Assembly: GCA_963827515.1 (NCBI GenBank)
Contig: CAWHBF010000010.1
Location: forward strand, 269,084 to 333,083
Direction: 5' to 3'
Source of the DNA: JABFSA01 sp963827515
GTDB taxonomy: Bacteria; Acidobacteriota; Vicinamibacteria; Vicinamibacterales; UBA2999
DNA: 64,000 nucleotides
Positions 16,930 to 26,642 of the stretch are shown here, in pieces; position 1 is the stretch's first letter; the number at the start of each line of letters is the position of its first letter. Position numbers and translations under genes: made by a program. Below the pieces are notes generated by a model. The model searched no databases, had not been told where the DNA came from, and worked only from the letters and a program-made list of their open reading frames with translations.

Positions 16930-18183
16930 ATGAGCCTGACCGTCGCCATCCTCCTGATTGTCGTCGCCTGGCTTGTCTTCGTCATCTTCTTCACACCGCG
17001 CATCGACTACCGGGTGAGCACGCCAATCCGGCCCGACAGCGACCATTTCCTCCACGTCATTCAGTCGAGCTGCCAGGCTTCGCTGCACTATTCGAACCGC
17101 GTCGAGATCCTGACCGACGGCCCGCAGTTCTACCCCGCGATGCGCGACGCGATATTGCAGGCCACCACGTCGATCAATCTGGAGGCGTACATCTTTCACC
17201 CCGGCCGTATCGCCGACATGCTGATCGACGCCATGGTCGCGCGCGCCCGGGAGGGCGTCGCGGTCAGACTGGTGCTGGATTCGATCGGGAGCTCGGGCAT
17301 CGGGGGGGCGCCTCTGCAGCGGCTGCGCGACGCGGGATGCGACGTACAGTTCTATCAGCCGTTCCGGTGGTATCGCGTTCACCGCATCAACAATCGCACC
17401 CACCGCGAGCTGCTGATCGTTGACGGCCGTGTCGCGTTTGCGGGTGGCGCCGGCGTCGCCGACTGGTGGAGCGCGCCGGAGGGGAAGCACGCGGCCTGGC
17501 GCGATACCATGGCGCGTATCGAGGGGCCTCTGGTCGCGGCGCTGCAGGGGGTGTTCGCAGAGAACTGGCTCGCGTGTAAAGGCGAGATCCTGACGTCGCC
17601 GGGGGACTGGCCGACGCTCGAACCGGCCGGCACGACCGAGGCGATGCTCGTGAAGAGCTCGCCGTCGGACCGCGCCACCACCTCACGCGTCTTTTTTCAG
17701 ATGCTCATCGAGGGCGCCGCGTCGTCTGTCGACATCAGCACACCCTATCTGCTCCCCGATCGTGCGCTGCGACATGCACTGGTGCGGGCGGCGCGCAGGG
17801 GTGTCAGCGTCCGACTGATCGTGCCTGGGAACGTCACGGATCAACGGCTCGTACGGCTTGCAAGCCGGCGCATGTATGGGGAACTGCTCACAGGGGGCGT
17901 CCGGATCCACGAATACCGCCCCGCCATGACGCACGTGAAGGCACTGATGGTGGACAACACGTGGGCGGTGATCGGCACCACCAACATCGACAACCGATCG
18001 TTCGAGCACAACGACGAAGTCAACGTCGCGTTTCGTGACGCCGCCGTCACCTCTCGACTGAACCTCGACTTCCAGTCAGACCTGGCGGCCAGCGACGAAG
18101 TGACGCTCGAGATTTGGAACAACCGATCGCGTGTCGAGAAGCTGCTCGGTACGGTGGGCTGGATTCTCGAGCGTCAACAGTAG
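16930..18183 (+). CDS. Cardiolipin synthase-like phospholipase D protein with altered first HKD motif
   Basis: 417 residues: one N-terminal membrane helix (about 3-22), then two phospholipase D domains. The second HKD motif is intact: H335-V-K337-x4-D342 (HVKALMVD) followed by GTTNIDNRSFEHNDEVN. The first reads H158-R-E160-LLIV-D165, so the catalytic Lys is Glu (GAG, 17407-17409), although the downstream FAGGAGVADWW region is conserved. The family transfers phosphatidyl groups to make cardiolipin in the inner membrane. Whether this copy is active is open. It follows yajQ by 33 bases. Confidence 0.88.
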   Translation: MSLTVAILLIVVAWLVFVIFFTPRIDYRVSTPIRPDSDHFLHVIQSSCQASLHYSNRVEILTDGPQFYPAMRDAILQATTSINLEAYIFHPGRIADMLIDAMVARAREGVAVRLVLDSIGSSGIGGAPLQRLRDAGCDVQFYQPFRWYRVHRINNRTHRELLIVDGRVAFAGGAGVADWWSAPEGKHAAWRDTMARIEGPLVAALQGVFAENWLACKGEILTSPGDWPTLEPAGTTEAMLVKSSPSDRATTSRVFFQMLIEGAASSVDISTPYLLPDRALRHALVRAARRGVSVRLIVPGNVTDQRLVRLASRRMYGELLTGGVRIHEYRPAMTHVKALMVDNTWAVIGTTNIDNRSFEHNDEVNVAFRDAAVTSRLNLDFQSDLAASDEVTLEIWNNRSRVEKLLGTVGWILERQQ

Positions 18184-18277
18184 CGGGAACCACGACCACC
18201 ACGCGTAGCGGCAGCGCCCGCGCAGGCCGCGCAGTTTCGCGCGCAGCGCTGACAGCCTCGCTTTCGCAAATTCGACG

Positions 18278-18333
18278 CTAGAGCGGAGGCGGTTAGCCTC
18301 CGCGGACACGCGCACGCTGAAGCGTGCGCTCTA
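18278..18333. repeat. CTAG palindromic element, partial reverse copy
   Basis: Reads CTAGAGCGGAGGCGGTTAGC then the CGCACGCTGAAGCGTGCG hairpin and CTCTAC. Both inner hairpins are kept and most of both outer arms is lost. It lies between the convergent PLD and Spy-like genes. Confidence 0.85.
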
Positions 18334-18342
18334 CAAAACTGA

Positions 18343-18834
18343 TCAGGCTTGCGGCCGAGGCCGTTGCTGTCCGCGCTGCTGGAATCGGTCCATGCGCGCC
18401 TTCATCCTCGCGTCACGTTCGGCTCGCATCGTCTGAAGCCTCGTCTGCTGTTCCGGGGTCAGCAAGGCGTAGACGTCGGCCTGCAGGCGCGCTTGCTGGA
18501 CCGCGAGTTCTGCTTCTACCTCGGCCAGCGCCTGCGCTGCGGTGCGAATCTGCGGCTCACTGAACGGAATGGCCTCCACGGCCTTCCGCCGCGCCTCCTG
18601 TGCCGTCTGCAAGCGGTCGAGCAGCGTACGAGTCTGCTCACGATTTTGCTCCGTGAGCTGGCGCACCTGCTCTCGCTGTGCCTCTGTCAGGTCCAACCCC
18701 CGAAGCGCGAGCCCTGCCTGTGCCCGCCGCTGCCCGGGGCCGAACCCGGGCCTCTGCGCCGACACGACCACGCCACCAACAACCACCGAGGCCACGAGCG
18801 CGGCCGCCGCAAGACTACGAGAGTGTCGAACCAT
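18343..18834 (-). CDS. Spy/CpxP-like periplasmic protein (LTxxQ motifs)
   Basis: 163 residues from the ATG at 18834, preceded by a GGAGG ribosome-binding site. Residues 1-26 are a signal peptide (VASVVVGGVVVSA-Q). The mature part is helical, Gln/Arg/Glu-rich, and carries two LTxxQ signatures (LDLTEAQREQVRQL and LLTPEQQTRLQTM), as in Spy and CpxP periplasmic chaperones or metal-resistance sensors of the CnrR/ZraP kind. The exact role is unknown. An upstream in-frame start at 18855 was rejected because of the ribosome-binding site. Confidence 0.8.
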   Translation of the reverse strand: MVRHSRSLAAAALVASVVVGGVVVSAQRPGFGPGQRRAQAGLALRGLDLTEAQREQVRQLTEQNREQTRTLLDRLQTAQEARRKAVEAIPFSEPQIRTAAQALAEVEAELAVQQARLQADVYALLTPEQQTRLQTMRAERDARMKARMDRFQQRGQQRPRPQA

Positions 18835-18909
18835 GTATTCCTCCGTTCTCACCACGCTCTTACCCCGCGTGGCGGCTATTCGTTTACAGCGCAGGCCGTT
18901 CCGCGACGA

Positions 18910-19284
18910 CTACCGCTCGACGACCTGCATGCTCTCGTCGATCTCGAGCACCGGCCAGTCGACCTTCTCCGCGTCGATCGGAGTGGCCGTGATTGTGAAG
19001 CCTCTGGTGCCGGCCGGAACCGCGCTGAAGACATACCCGCGCACCTCTGCTCCACCCGGCAGAAGATCATCCTGCGCGAGCTGCTCGATCGTCGCGTACT
19101 CGCCATGCGTCGCGAGGTACTGCCGCTGCGCCTGTCCGATCGTCAGCAACTGCTGACGGATGCTGACCACGTCGATCTGCTCCTGCGGTGAAGCCTGATC
19201 GGGACCGCTGCTCACGGACCGCTGCACTACGAAATACCCCACGGCCAGCACGGCGATCACGCCTAGGAGGCCCAGAGCACGCAT
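18910..19284 (-). CDS. Small membrane-anchored protein, pseudopilin-like
   Basis: 124 residues. An N-terminal hydrophobic helix (about 3-20, LGLLGVIAVLAVGYFVV) is followed by a helix (VVSIRQQLLTIGQAQRQYLATHGEYATIEQLAQDDLL) and a beta-rich end (GYVFSAVPAGTRGFTITATPID). This order recalls type IV pilin-like proteins of acidobacteria, but no prepilin peptidase site is obvious. It has a good ribosome-binding site (GAGGTG) before the ATG at 19284. The function is not assigned. Confidence 0.65.
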   Translation of the reverse strand: MRALGLLGVIAVLAVGYFVVQRSVSSGPDQASPQEQIDVVSIRQQLLTIGQAQRQYLATHGEYATIEQLAQDDLLPGGAEVRGYVFSAVPAGTRGFTITATPIDAEKVDWPVLEIDESMQVVER

Positions 19285-19340
19285 GACGTCACCTCTCTAC
19301 CAGGTTGGATAGGCCCCGCTGGCCGGCCCACTGCGTGCGG

Positions 19341-19440
19341 CTAGAGCGATTTGCGTTTCGCCGTAGAGCGCACGCTTCAGCGTGCGCGTGTCCGCGGAGG
19401 CTAAAGCCTCCGCTCTACGCCGAATCGAAAAGCGGTCTAG
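19341..19440. repeat. CTAG palindromic element, complete 100-bp copy (type copy)
   Basis: Begins and ends with CTAG. The outer 28-base arms are complementary at 23 of 28 positions. Between them lie two perfect hairpins, CACGCTTCAGCGTG and CGGAGGCTAAAGCCTCCG. The downstream beta-barrel gene stops 4 bases after the element. Confidence 0.95.
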
Positions 19441-19443
19441 TCG

Positions 19444-20049
19444 CTAGAATCGGAATCCCGCGCCAACAGCGAATCGAAAGTCGTGACCGAAGAACGAATC
19501 GTCGTGCACCATGCCGTCGCGATCGATGACCGGACCCGGGTACTTCACGAGGCGGTCGCCAGCTTCGACGCGAACGAATGTCCTCTGCGACATGGGCACC
19601 TCCACGCCGCCGCCAAGGTCGAACGCCGCGAGCGTCTGGCCGGACGCCAGCTCGCACGACAGCGGCGGAGGGTAGATCAGGATGCACGCAAATGGCCTCG
19701 GCGCGTCGCCAACGTCTAGGAAGCCGAACCGCAGCTTCGCGAACGGCCTTATGACGTCGAACCGCGGCCCGACAGTCACGCCGAACAAACCTTCCACTCG
19801 ATTGCCACTGAATATCAACTCTTCCGGATAGACGTTGATCTCGGCCTCTATGCCGATGATCTCGGCCGGAAGCCAGGCGAGCCGTCCCCCCACACCGACG
19901 TCGGTTTCGTCGAATTCGCTCAAAACCGCCGAGGTCACCTGGACGCCCAATTCGAATCGACTGGGACTCGACTGCGCGACCGCTGCGGCTGGCCACGCAG
20001 CAAGGAGACCCGCGAGAGCGAGGATTGTGGTCGGTCTATGCATTGTCAT
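19444..20049 (-). CDS. Outer-membrane beta-barrel protein
   Basis: About 201 residues from the ATG at 20049 (a second ATG at 20043). A signal peptide (ILALAGLLAAWPAAAVAQ) is followed by alternating hydrophobic strands (RFELGVQVTSAVLSEF, VGVGGRLAWLPAEIIGIEAEINVYPEE, RPFAKLRFGFLDVG) and a C-terminal strand FRFAVGAGFRF ending in an aromatic residue, as for barrels inserted by BamA. There is no further family assignment. Confidence 0.75.
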   Translation of the reverse strand: MTMHRPTTILALAGLLAAWPAAAVAQSSPSRFELGVQVTSAVLSEFDETDVGVGGRLAWLPAEIIGIEAEINVYPEELIFSGNRVEGLFGVTVGPRFDVIRPFAKLRFGFLDVGDAPRPFACILIYPPPLSCELASGQTLAAFDLGGGVEVPMSQRTFVRVEAGDRLVKYPGPVIDRDGMVHDDSFFGHDFRFAVGAGFRF

Positions 20050-21079
20050 TGCGGCCCTCACATTGTTGGATGCGCATCGGACTCGCCGCAACCGCTGGTG
20101 CGCCGGCGCCTCGTATCTGATCGGTCGCGGTATGAAACAGTTTCGAGCACGTTTCGCCGATCCGCTCGATGTGACGATGGTCGGTGCCACAGCATCCGCC
20201 CATGACGTTCAGCCGCGCCAACTGTTTCTTGAGACGGCCGTAGTCCTCGGCCAGACCAACCGGATCCCCAGAGTCCAGTTCGGTTGATTCATTCAACTCC
20301 GCATGGCTCTTGGTCGAAGCGTTCGCGCGCAAGGCGCCGATTCGCTGCAACCATCGGTCGTCGCCAGCCAGCGCATGCTCGAAGTGCGACGGATGCGCGC
20401 AGTTGATCCCAAAGTACGAGGCGTACCCGGAGGTCTCGGCGTCGACATGCTCGACAGCGGACTTCAAGGTCTGGCCTGTTGGAAGTAAACCGTCCGTCTC
20501 GACCGTGAAAGAAATGGCAACGGGCATGCCCGCTCGACGAGCAGCCTGGACAACGCCGATGGCCTCTTCGACGTAGTTCATCGTCACCGCGCACACCATG
20601 TCGGCCGCTGAGTTCGCGAAGACCTCGATCTGCTGCGCATGATAGGACTCCGCTTCACCCGGCGACATCGCGACGCCCGGAACATAGCCGTCTCCCTTTG
20701 GACCAACGCATCCACTGATCACCATCGGAGTCCGTTCGGTGCCGAACTCGTCCCGAATCTCCTCGAGGATCCGGATCGCGCGCCGGTTCGCGTGGACGAG
20801 TTCGTCGGAGCCGTAGCCGATTTTCCTTCCCCAGTCGAGGCTGGCCCTCCACGTGGCACTCTCGAGCACGAGACCAGTCCCCAAGCGTGTCGCGATCTCC
20901 GCATACGTGCGGAAGTACTTCCGGAGCGCGGCTTCGCCGTTCGATGTCTTCAGCAGGTGAAACGCGGCGAATTCCGGCAGCTCCCACCCTTCCTGGAAGA
21001 TCAAGGTTGTTTCGATGCCGCCGTCTGTCAGGAACAGTCGGTCGCCCAGTTGCGGCAGGTTGTCACGATACTTCGGCAT
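20036..21079 (-). CDS. Homocysteine S-methyltransferase family protein
   Basis: 347 residues. It is a TIM-barrel enzyme that moves a methyl group from S-methylmethionine or a similar donor to homocysteine. The zinc ligands are visible: the Cys in YFGINCAHP and the pair in MGGCCGT. Other motifs are LTDGGIETTLIFQEG and GCVGPKGDGY. The ATG at 21079 (MPKYRDNLPQLG) has a GAGGA ribosome-binding site; upstream in-frame starts lie in the palindromic element and beyond. Its end overlaps the start of the beta-barrel gene by 14 bases. Confidence 0.9.
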   Translation of the reverse strand: MPKYRDNLPQLGDRLFLTDGGIETTLIFQEGWELPEFAAFHLLKTSNGEAALRKYFRTYAEIATRLGTGLVLESATWRASLDWGRKIGYGSDELVHANRRAIRILEEIRDEFGTERTPMVISGCVGPKGDGYVPGVAMSPGEAESYHAQQIEVFANSAADMVCAVTMNYVEEAIGVVQAARRAGMPVAISFTVETDGLLPTGQTLKSAVEHVDAETSGYASYFGINCAHPSHFEHALAGDDRWLQRIGALRANASTKSHAELNESTELDSGDPVGLAEDYGRLKKQLARLNVMGGCCGTDHRHIERIGETCSKLFHTATDQIRGAGAPAVAASPMRIQQCEGRNDNA

Positions 21080-21099
21080 AGATTCCTCGTTGGACTCCC

Positions 21100-21199
21100 G
21101 TAGAGCAATTTGCATTTCGTCGTAGAGCGCACGCTTCAGCGTGCGCGTGTCCGCGGAGGCTAAAGCCTCCGCTCTACGCCGAATCGAAAAGCGGTCTAG
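21100..21199. repeat. CTAG palindromic element, complete copy
   Basis: 100 bp with the same order of arms and hairpins as the type copy (left arm GTAGAGCAATTTGCATTTCG, with two changes). Its terminal CTAG contains the TAG stop of the thioesterase gene. Confidence 0.95.
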
Positions 21200-21690
21200 C
21201 GATCCGTCGCCGCGGAAGCACCACGGGCCACGTGCAGTTCTACAAAGCCAGGTGCACGGGGAACCTGTTGCAGCACCGCGAGGAGATCCGGCGGCGGTGC
21301 AACGAGCTTCCGCTCGCGCAGATCGAGCCAGCCCCCGGTCGATCTCACCGTCGCCGCGCGTTCCCCAGCCGCCGACCAGATCTCGTTCTCGAAGATGAAT
21401 CGGGCTCCGTCCGGGCTCATGGCGAGCGCGGCGCACGTGACGGTCACCGTCTCGTGAAGTCCGACCTCGCGGAAGTACTCGAGCTCATCCTTGCGCAGGA
21501 CCGGCCCGAGCGCGAGCCGACGGAACTCGCGGGGCGCAAAGCCGTGTTCGGCGAAGAACGCCATGCGAATGTCAGCCGCCAGGTTGAGGTACGCCCAGTT
21601 CGCCATGTGACCGTTGAAATCCATGGCGCCCCAACCCGCGAGGAACTCCTTGGTGTAGCGATCGGCAGCGGGTGTCGTCATGGGAGCCAT
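21196..21690 (-). CDS. Acyl-CoA thioesterase, 4HBT (hot-dog) family
   Basis: 164 residues from the ATG at 21690 (MAPMTTPAADRYTKEF). The hot-dog signature is present: DFNGHMANWAYLNLAADIRMAFFAEHG (with the active-site Asp/His region), LGPVLRKDELEYFREVGLHETVTV and FIFENEIW. Such proteins cleave acyl-CoA or 4-hydroxybenzoyl-CoA thioesters in the cytoplasm; the substrate is unknown. The stop codon is the TAG inside the terminal CTAG of the palindromic element, so the end of the gene has been set by the repeat. Confidence 0.85.
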   Translation of the reverse strand: MAPMTTPAADRYTKEFLAGWGAMDFNGHMANWAYLNLAADIRMAFFAEHGFAPREFRRLALGPVLRKDELEYFREVGLHETVTVTCAALAMSPDGARFIFENEIWSAAGERAATVRSTGGWLDLRERKLVAPPPDLLAVLQQVPRAPGFVELHVARGASAATDR

Positions 21691-21731
21691 TCCCGGCAGG
21701 TGGACCGCCCGAACAAGCAGCGTGAGCCGAC

Positions 21732-22868
21732 TTACTTGCGCGTGAACGGCGCGGGTCGAGCGAAACGCGCGGCATTGATCGCCACGTTGGGCTGGATGTC
21801 GGTCAGCTGGAACGTGTTCTGCCCGTCGGTCCAGGTCATCAGGATCTTGTAGGGCATCTTGACCCCGGCGACATCGCGGTAGTCCGAGTAGTCGATCTGG
21901 GTCGGCACGACGCCGGAGGCGGTTCTGTTCCAGCGAACGATCCGCACGAGCAGGCCAGCCTCGTCGAAGTAGAAGTTGACCGGCAGGTCGGTACCGTTGA
22001 CGCCCTGGAGAATCTGCACTCGCTTGTCGTCGATTGTCGTGCTGCTCACCCGCCACTGACTGAACGCCTTCTGGAGCCCCGCCGGAAACTGCACGATCGC
22101 TTCGAGGCTGGCGCCCGACAGGTTTCCCCCGGTCAGCGGCAGCAGCGGCATCGGTCTCCACGGTTCCGCGGCCCACGCCGATCGGCCGTCGAACGTCTTG
22201 ATACTCTCCCCTTCGGGCGCCTGGACGATCTGCGCTCGCTTGTCGGGCGCCGAAGCGAAGATCTCGATGGGCACGGGGCCGCCGCCCGTATTGAAGCCTT
22301 CGTACGTGCCCTTCGCGACGAAGCTCGTCAGCGCCGCCAGCCGCTGCGCTCCACCTAGCGCCTGGATGTACTTGTTGAACTGCTGCTCGACGGTCGTCCG
22401 CGTGTCCGGGAACAAGGTGATCGAGTTGGGGTCGTCCATCAGCTCGCCGTACTGAATGGCGAGGCTCGGAATGTTCCCCGGCTGGTTCTGGCCGCGGTGA
22501 CACGTGAAGCAGCTCATCCGCGGCTGGCCACCAAAATAGCTCTTATTGATGGCGTTCATCATGACCAGCATCTGACGCGCACGCTGGATCATCGGGGTGG
22601 CAATGGCGAACGCGGCTCGGTCGTTATAGAGCTGATCGGAATGGCAACTGACGCAGTCATATCCCAGGGACGCCGAAAACATCCCCATCACATCCATGAA
22701 CTCGTCTACGGGAATCCCCTTCAAGACCTGGACGTTCTTGAAGTAGTTCTCCGCCATCAGAGGGGCCGGATCGGGCCCGGCCTGGCGAGCAGCCGACACG
22801 GCGCCAAGCAGGCACACCTGAAACAGTACCAGCGCAGCAAATGCCGCGCGCCTCCGTCCGATCGTCAT
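21732..22868 (-). CDS. Dihaem c-type cytochrome of the photosynthetic-reaction-centre cytochrome type
   Basis: 378 residues from the ATG at 22868. A signal peptide (RAAFAALVLFQVCLLGAVSAARQ) is followed by a domain with two haem-binding sites, YDCVSCHSDQ and MSCFTCHRGQ, and the spaced Met/His-rich helices of the reaction-centre cytochrome c family. The C-terminal ~200 residues look beta-rich (DLPVNFYFDEAGLLVRIVRW, IDYSDYRDVAGVKMPYKIL), like an outer-membrane lipoprotein-type fold. This kind of protein is common in non-phototrophic acidobacteria, so it does not imply photosynthesis. It probably carries electrons in the periplasm. Confidence 0.85.
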   Translation of the reverse strand: MTIGRRRAAFAALVLFQVCLLGAVSAARQAGPDPAPLMAENYFKNVQVLKGIPVDEFMDVMGMFSASLGYDCVSCHSDQLYNDRAAFAIATPMIQRARQMLVMMNAINKSYFGGQPRMSCFTCHRGQNQPGNIPSLAIQYGELMDDPNSITLFPDTRTTVEQQFNKYIQALGGAQRLAALTSFVAKGTYEGFNTGGGPVPIEIFASAPDKRAQIVQAPEGESIKTFDGRSAWAAEPWRPMPLLPLTGGNLSGASLEAIVQFPAGLQKAFSQWRVSSTTIDDKRVQILQGVNGTDLPVNFYFDEAGLLVRIVRWNRTASGVVPTQIDYSDYRDVAGVKMPYKILMTWTDGQNTFQLTDIQPNVAINAARFARPAPFTRK

Positions 22869-22988
22869 GCAGTGGTCTCCCTCGGTGATGGCGAACGCCT
22901 CTGCCGCAAATCTACCACGGGCGGGAGGGGTCACGAGGGCGGGACACGTCGCAGGGACGAGGAGCGGTACAACGCCGCACCGTCTCGT

Positions 22989-23071
22989 CGAGCGTGCCGG
23001 GTCCGCTGCGCGGCACCCGGCCTACGAGAGTCGAGCGTGCCGGGTCCGCTTGCGCGGAACCCGGCATACGA
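22989..23071. repeat. Two tandem REP-like hairpins
   Basis: Two ~40-base units of the form GTGCCGGGTCCGC-TGCGC-GGnACCCGGC follow each other, each a perfect or near-perfect stem-loop. They sit between a TonB receptor stop and the 5' side of the cytochrome gene. The family is unrelated in sequence to the CTAG element. Confidence 0.8.
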
Positions 23072-23082
23072 AAGAGGGCTAG

Positions 23083-26000
23083 CTAGAACGCGTACTTGAT
23101 GCCGAACTGCAGAATGCGCGGACTGCCGGTCTGGGTCAGGATCTGACCGAAGTTGGCCGCGTCGAGATTCACCACCGGGTTCCCCCAGTTGAAGTGATTC
23201 AGCAGATTGAAGGTCTCCAGCCGCAACTCGACGTTCTGCGACCCACCGATGGGGATGGTCTTCGCAAGCGCGAGGTCCACGTTCCAGTATGCCGGCCCCT
23301 CGATGCTGCTACGGACGTGATCGCCGAGCGCGCCTGACGCGGGATACGCGAACCCGGCCGGGTTCAGGTAGTTGGTCAAGGTCCCGTCACCGTACGGGTC
23401 GCCAACCTCATTGGGCCGCTGAGCGGCGATGCCGATCAAGGCGACGTCCCTGGCCGTCGTCACGGTGAGCCACGTGCCCGAGCGGGCGTTGATGATGCCC
23501 GAGACGTTCCAGCGTGACGCCAGGGCGCGCACTACCGCATTCTCGAACTCCGGCGTCTCGACACCAGCCGTGAGGTTGGCGATATGGCGCCGGTCCTGCG
23601 TGCAATTGCCGCGATCGAACGACGGGTCGTCCGGTTTCAGGAAGCCGCTGGCCGGCCTGACCGAACGTCAGCTGGGCGGTGTTGCCAAAACAGTAGGACC
23701 GCGTGTAATTGCCGCTCAACCGCAGGCCACTGGCCGCGCGTCGCTGGAAGGAGAGCCTCAGCGCACGGTAGTCCTGCGTGCCCACGGCGGCATGCTGATC
23801 GATGGTCCCCAGCTGTCCCGATGCCGCCGGATTCTCGAGCGACAGCGTAGCGCCGCTGCTGCAGATTCGCGGTGGTCGAGCACACGGGATACGACACGCC
23901 GTTGCTGAGCGTGCACGGGCCCAGCCCGAGAAAGACGCCGGGGTTGAGCTGCACCTGGCCCCAGATACGGTCCAGGCGGCTTCCGAGATAGCTCGCCGAG
24001 GCCTGCCAGGACGAGCCGATCTGTCGCTCGACGATGACGTTCCACGACTGGGCGCGTGTCGAGTTGATGTCAGGGTCGATCGCGCCAAACGCTCCGGCGG
24101 CAGGGAACAGTGGCACTTGCGGTCGGCACTTCCGGAACCGGGTGAGGAGGTCCACCCGGATAGTTCAGATACGGATCATCCAAACCGCCAACCGGCGCGT
24201 TCACTCTGATGCGGCCGGCATAGGGCGGGGCCGTGGCGCTGATGAAGAGATACGACGCGCTCTGGAAATCATAGCCAAGCCCATAGGACGCCCGCACGGC
24301 CGTGCGGCCATCTCCCGACACATCCCACGCGACCCCGGCGCGCGGCGCCAGATTCAGCCACTGCTTGTTCAAGCCCGAGTTGCCGGGCGGAAATCCCGGG
24401 TCACCTGGATAAATGAGACCGGCTGGAGCGTTCGTGTACACTGGTGGTCTTCACGCCGTTGCGGAAATTGTCGAGGCTGAAATTCGAGACCGCGTCGTTT
24501 CTCACGTTCTGCCCGAAGAACGGCTCCCACCTCAGACCTGCGTTGAGAGTCACACGGCTGCCAACCTTCCAGGTGTCCTGAGCGTAGGCACCCACGTACC
24601 ACATCTCGAGGTCCAGGACGCCTGGCCTGGCATGCTCCAGCGACACCAGCCTCCCCGTGAGAAAGATCGGACAGGCCCGTGCCGGTGAACGATCCATCGA
24701 AGGTCCACAGCCCCACACCACGCTGGCCGTCGATAGTGGCGTGCTCCCAGTACGTCACGTTCGTGCCGACCGCCAACTGATGGTTCCCGCGTATCAGCGT
24801 GACATCGTCGGACACTTGGTAGGCGTCGGTGTCGGCCTGGAACAGCACCGAACCGCCTGATGCGGTCGTGAACGCGCCGTTGATCGGCGAGCGCCATGAC
24901 ACCCGGCACGTAGTTGTGGAAGTTCTTGACGCCAACCTGTTCGGGGCCGAAGAACTCCTCCAGGTGATAGTGGGAGTTCGTCCGATTCCATGCGACTCGG
25001 AACGAGTTCACCATGTTGGAGCCAAAGACCATGGTGTCGCCGCCAGTCAACGAATGGGCCGTGTGCTTCTGTGCCGTATCCTCCGGCCTCGTCGTCAGCA
25101 CGTTGCCCGACGTGGGATAACCGGGCACCTGCTCGTCGAAGGTCAGCATGTAGCGGCCGAACATCGAATGATTCCCGTTCATCTGATAGTCGACCTTGGA
25201 GATGATCTGCCCCATGTCGTTCTCGATGGGCGACGAGAACAGGACATCGCCGCACGGATTCGTCGTGCTCGGCAGACGCTTCGCGATGTTCATCGCCGCC
25301 GGGCTGAACAGAGCCGGATCGACGCGGTTGTTGACGAACGGCGCGCGCAGCGTCACTTGCGTGCCCCGGTTGCACGCCGGAGACGCGAACGCGGTGAAAT
25401 CGCCGGCCAGCATGGCGGCCGTCGGAATCTTGGTGGTCGCGTCGGCCGGCGTCACCCGCAGGAAGGTGCCCTGGTAGCCGCCAAAGAAGAACAGCTTGTC
25501 GGTGACGATCGGACCGCCGAACGTGCCCCCCACCTGGTGGCGCTTCAAACCGTCGTCGAGCTGCTTCCCGTCCGGCCCCACCGGTGCGAAATGGGCGGGC
25601 GCGTTGAACCGCTTGTCTCGCATGAATTCGAACAGCGCGCCGTGGAACGCGTTGGTTCCCGACTTCGTCACCGCGTTGACCGAACCGCCCGAGTGCACGC
25701 CGTTGTCTGCCGACAGGCCGCTCGTCGCGACACGAAACTCCTGGAGGGCGTCCGGGAACGGCAGCGGCATGTTCAGGTTGTCGTAGGGGTTGTTGTGCGT
25801 CGCACCATCGAGGAGATAGGCCACTCCGAACGGGAGCCCGCCGGCAACAGCCGTAAACACCGAGCCCGGCATGCTCTTCACATTCGGCGCGGACTGCACC
25901 GCGGCGCCGGCCAGGACGATCAGGTCGGTGACCTGGCGGCCCTGCAGCGGCAACTCGAGAATCCGCTCCTGCTCGACCACCTCGGAGATGCCAGCGCTGC

Positions 26001-26388
26001 GGACATCGACCAGCGGCGTTGCCGCCTCGACTGACACCGTTTCCTCGAGGCTTCCCACGCCCAACGAGGCGTTTACCGTCGGCGTGGCCCCCACCTGCAG
26101 GACGATGCCCGTCTGCACGTAGGTGCGGAACCCCTGCAGCGACACCTCGAGCCGATACGGTCCGGTCTGCAGCGCCGTGATCAAATAATTGCCATCTCCG
26201 CCGGTGACGACGGTTCGGGTGAAACCCGTCTCGGTCTGCGTGGCGGTGACTGTCACACCGGGCAGGACCGCGCCGCTTTCATCTGTCACACGGCCGTTGA
26301 GCTCGGCCGTCGCTTGCGCCCAGGCGGGGGCGCTCGTGAGGAGAAGAACCGCTACACCGACCGACCAGGTCCTGAGCACGCGAATCAT
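23083..26388 (-). pseudogene. TonB-linked outer-membrane receptor with carboxypeptidase-regulatory domain, six frame breaks
   Basis: About 1,100 residues if repaired. N-terminal half (26388 to ~24890, intact): signal peptide (VAVLLLTSAPAWAQ), a Cna-B/carboxypeptidase-regulatory-like domain (LNGRVTDESGAVLPGVTVTATQ), a plug (GGLPFGVAYLLDGATHNNP, GSVNAVTKSGTNAFHG) and early strands. The barrel half is broken at about 24886, 24665, 24442, 24155, 23856 and 23652; every break is fixed by removing one base. The last strand ends LQFGIKYAF, a proper barrel terminus. The start is the ATG at 26388 behind GGAGGG. Members import polymers or chelates; the substrate is unknown. Whether it is decayed or mis-sequenced cannot be told. 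Confidence 0.85.
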
Positions 26389-26546
26389 CACACCCTCCGT
26401 GGTCGAGGCGGGAGAGGTCCCCGACTCGATGGCTACCGCGGGCAGAACTGTCCAGTGTCCCTAACGCCGACGACGCGTCCGAACGGGCTGTCTCGAACCC
26501 GAGTTGGTGAGGTCTTCGCACTGTCACAGCGGGTGACGTGCTGCAC

Positions 26547-26575
26547 TATTTAGGCTCGGATGCTCGCGATGTCAA
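26547..26575 (-). promoter_or_regulatory. Candidate sigma70 promoter for the TonB receptor
   Basis: A perfect TTGACA (26570-26575, minus strand) is followed by a 17-base spacer and TAAATA (26547-26552). It lies in the 254-base divergent gap to the MFS gene. No other feature is seen in that gap. Confidence 0.5.
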
Positions 26576-26642
26576 GGCCTATTTGTGCTCGAGACCAAGA
26601 CGTGAGTGGGACCAGACGAACTGGCAGTGGTACGCTCAGGGG

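Noticed and set aside
21732..22868. Evidence for phototrophy from the reaction-centre-type cytochrome
   Set aside because: Such cytochromes occur widely in non-phototrophic acidobacteria, and no reaction centre, chlorosome or bacteriochlorophyll gene is in the window. The ChlID/CobN pair belongs to the cobalamin locus.
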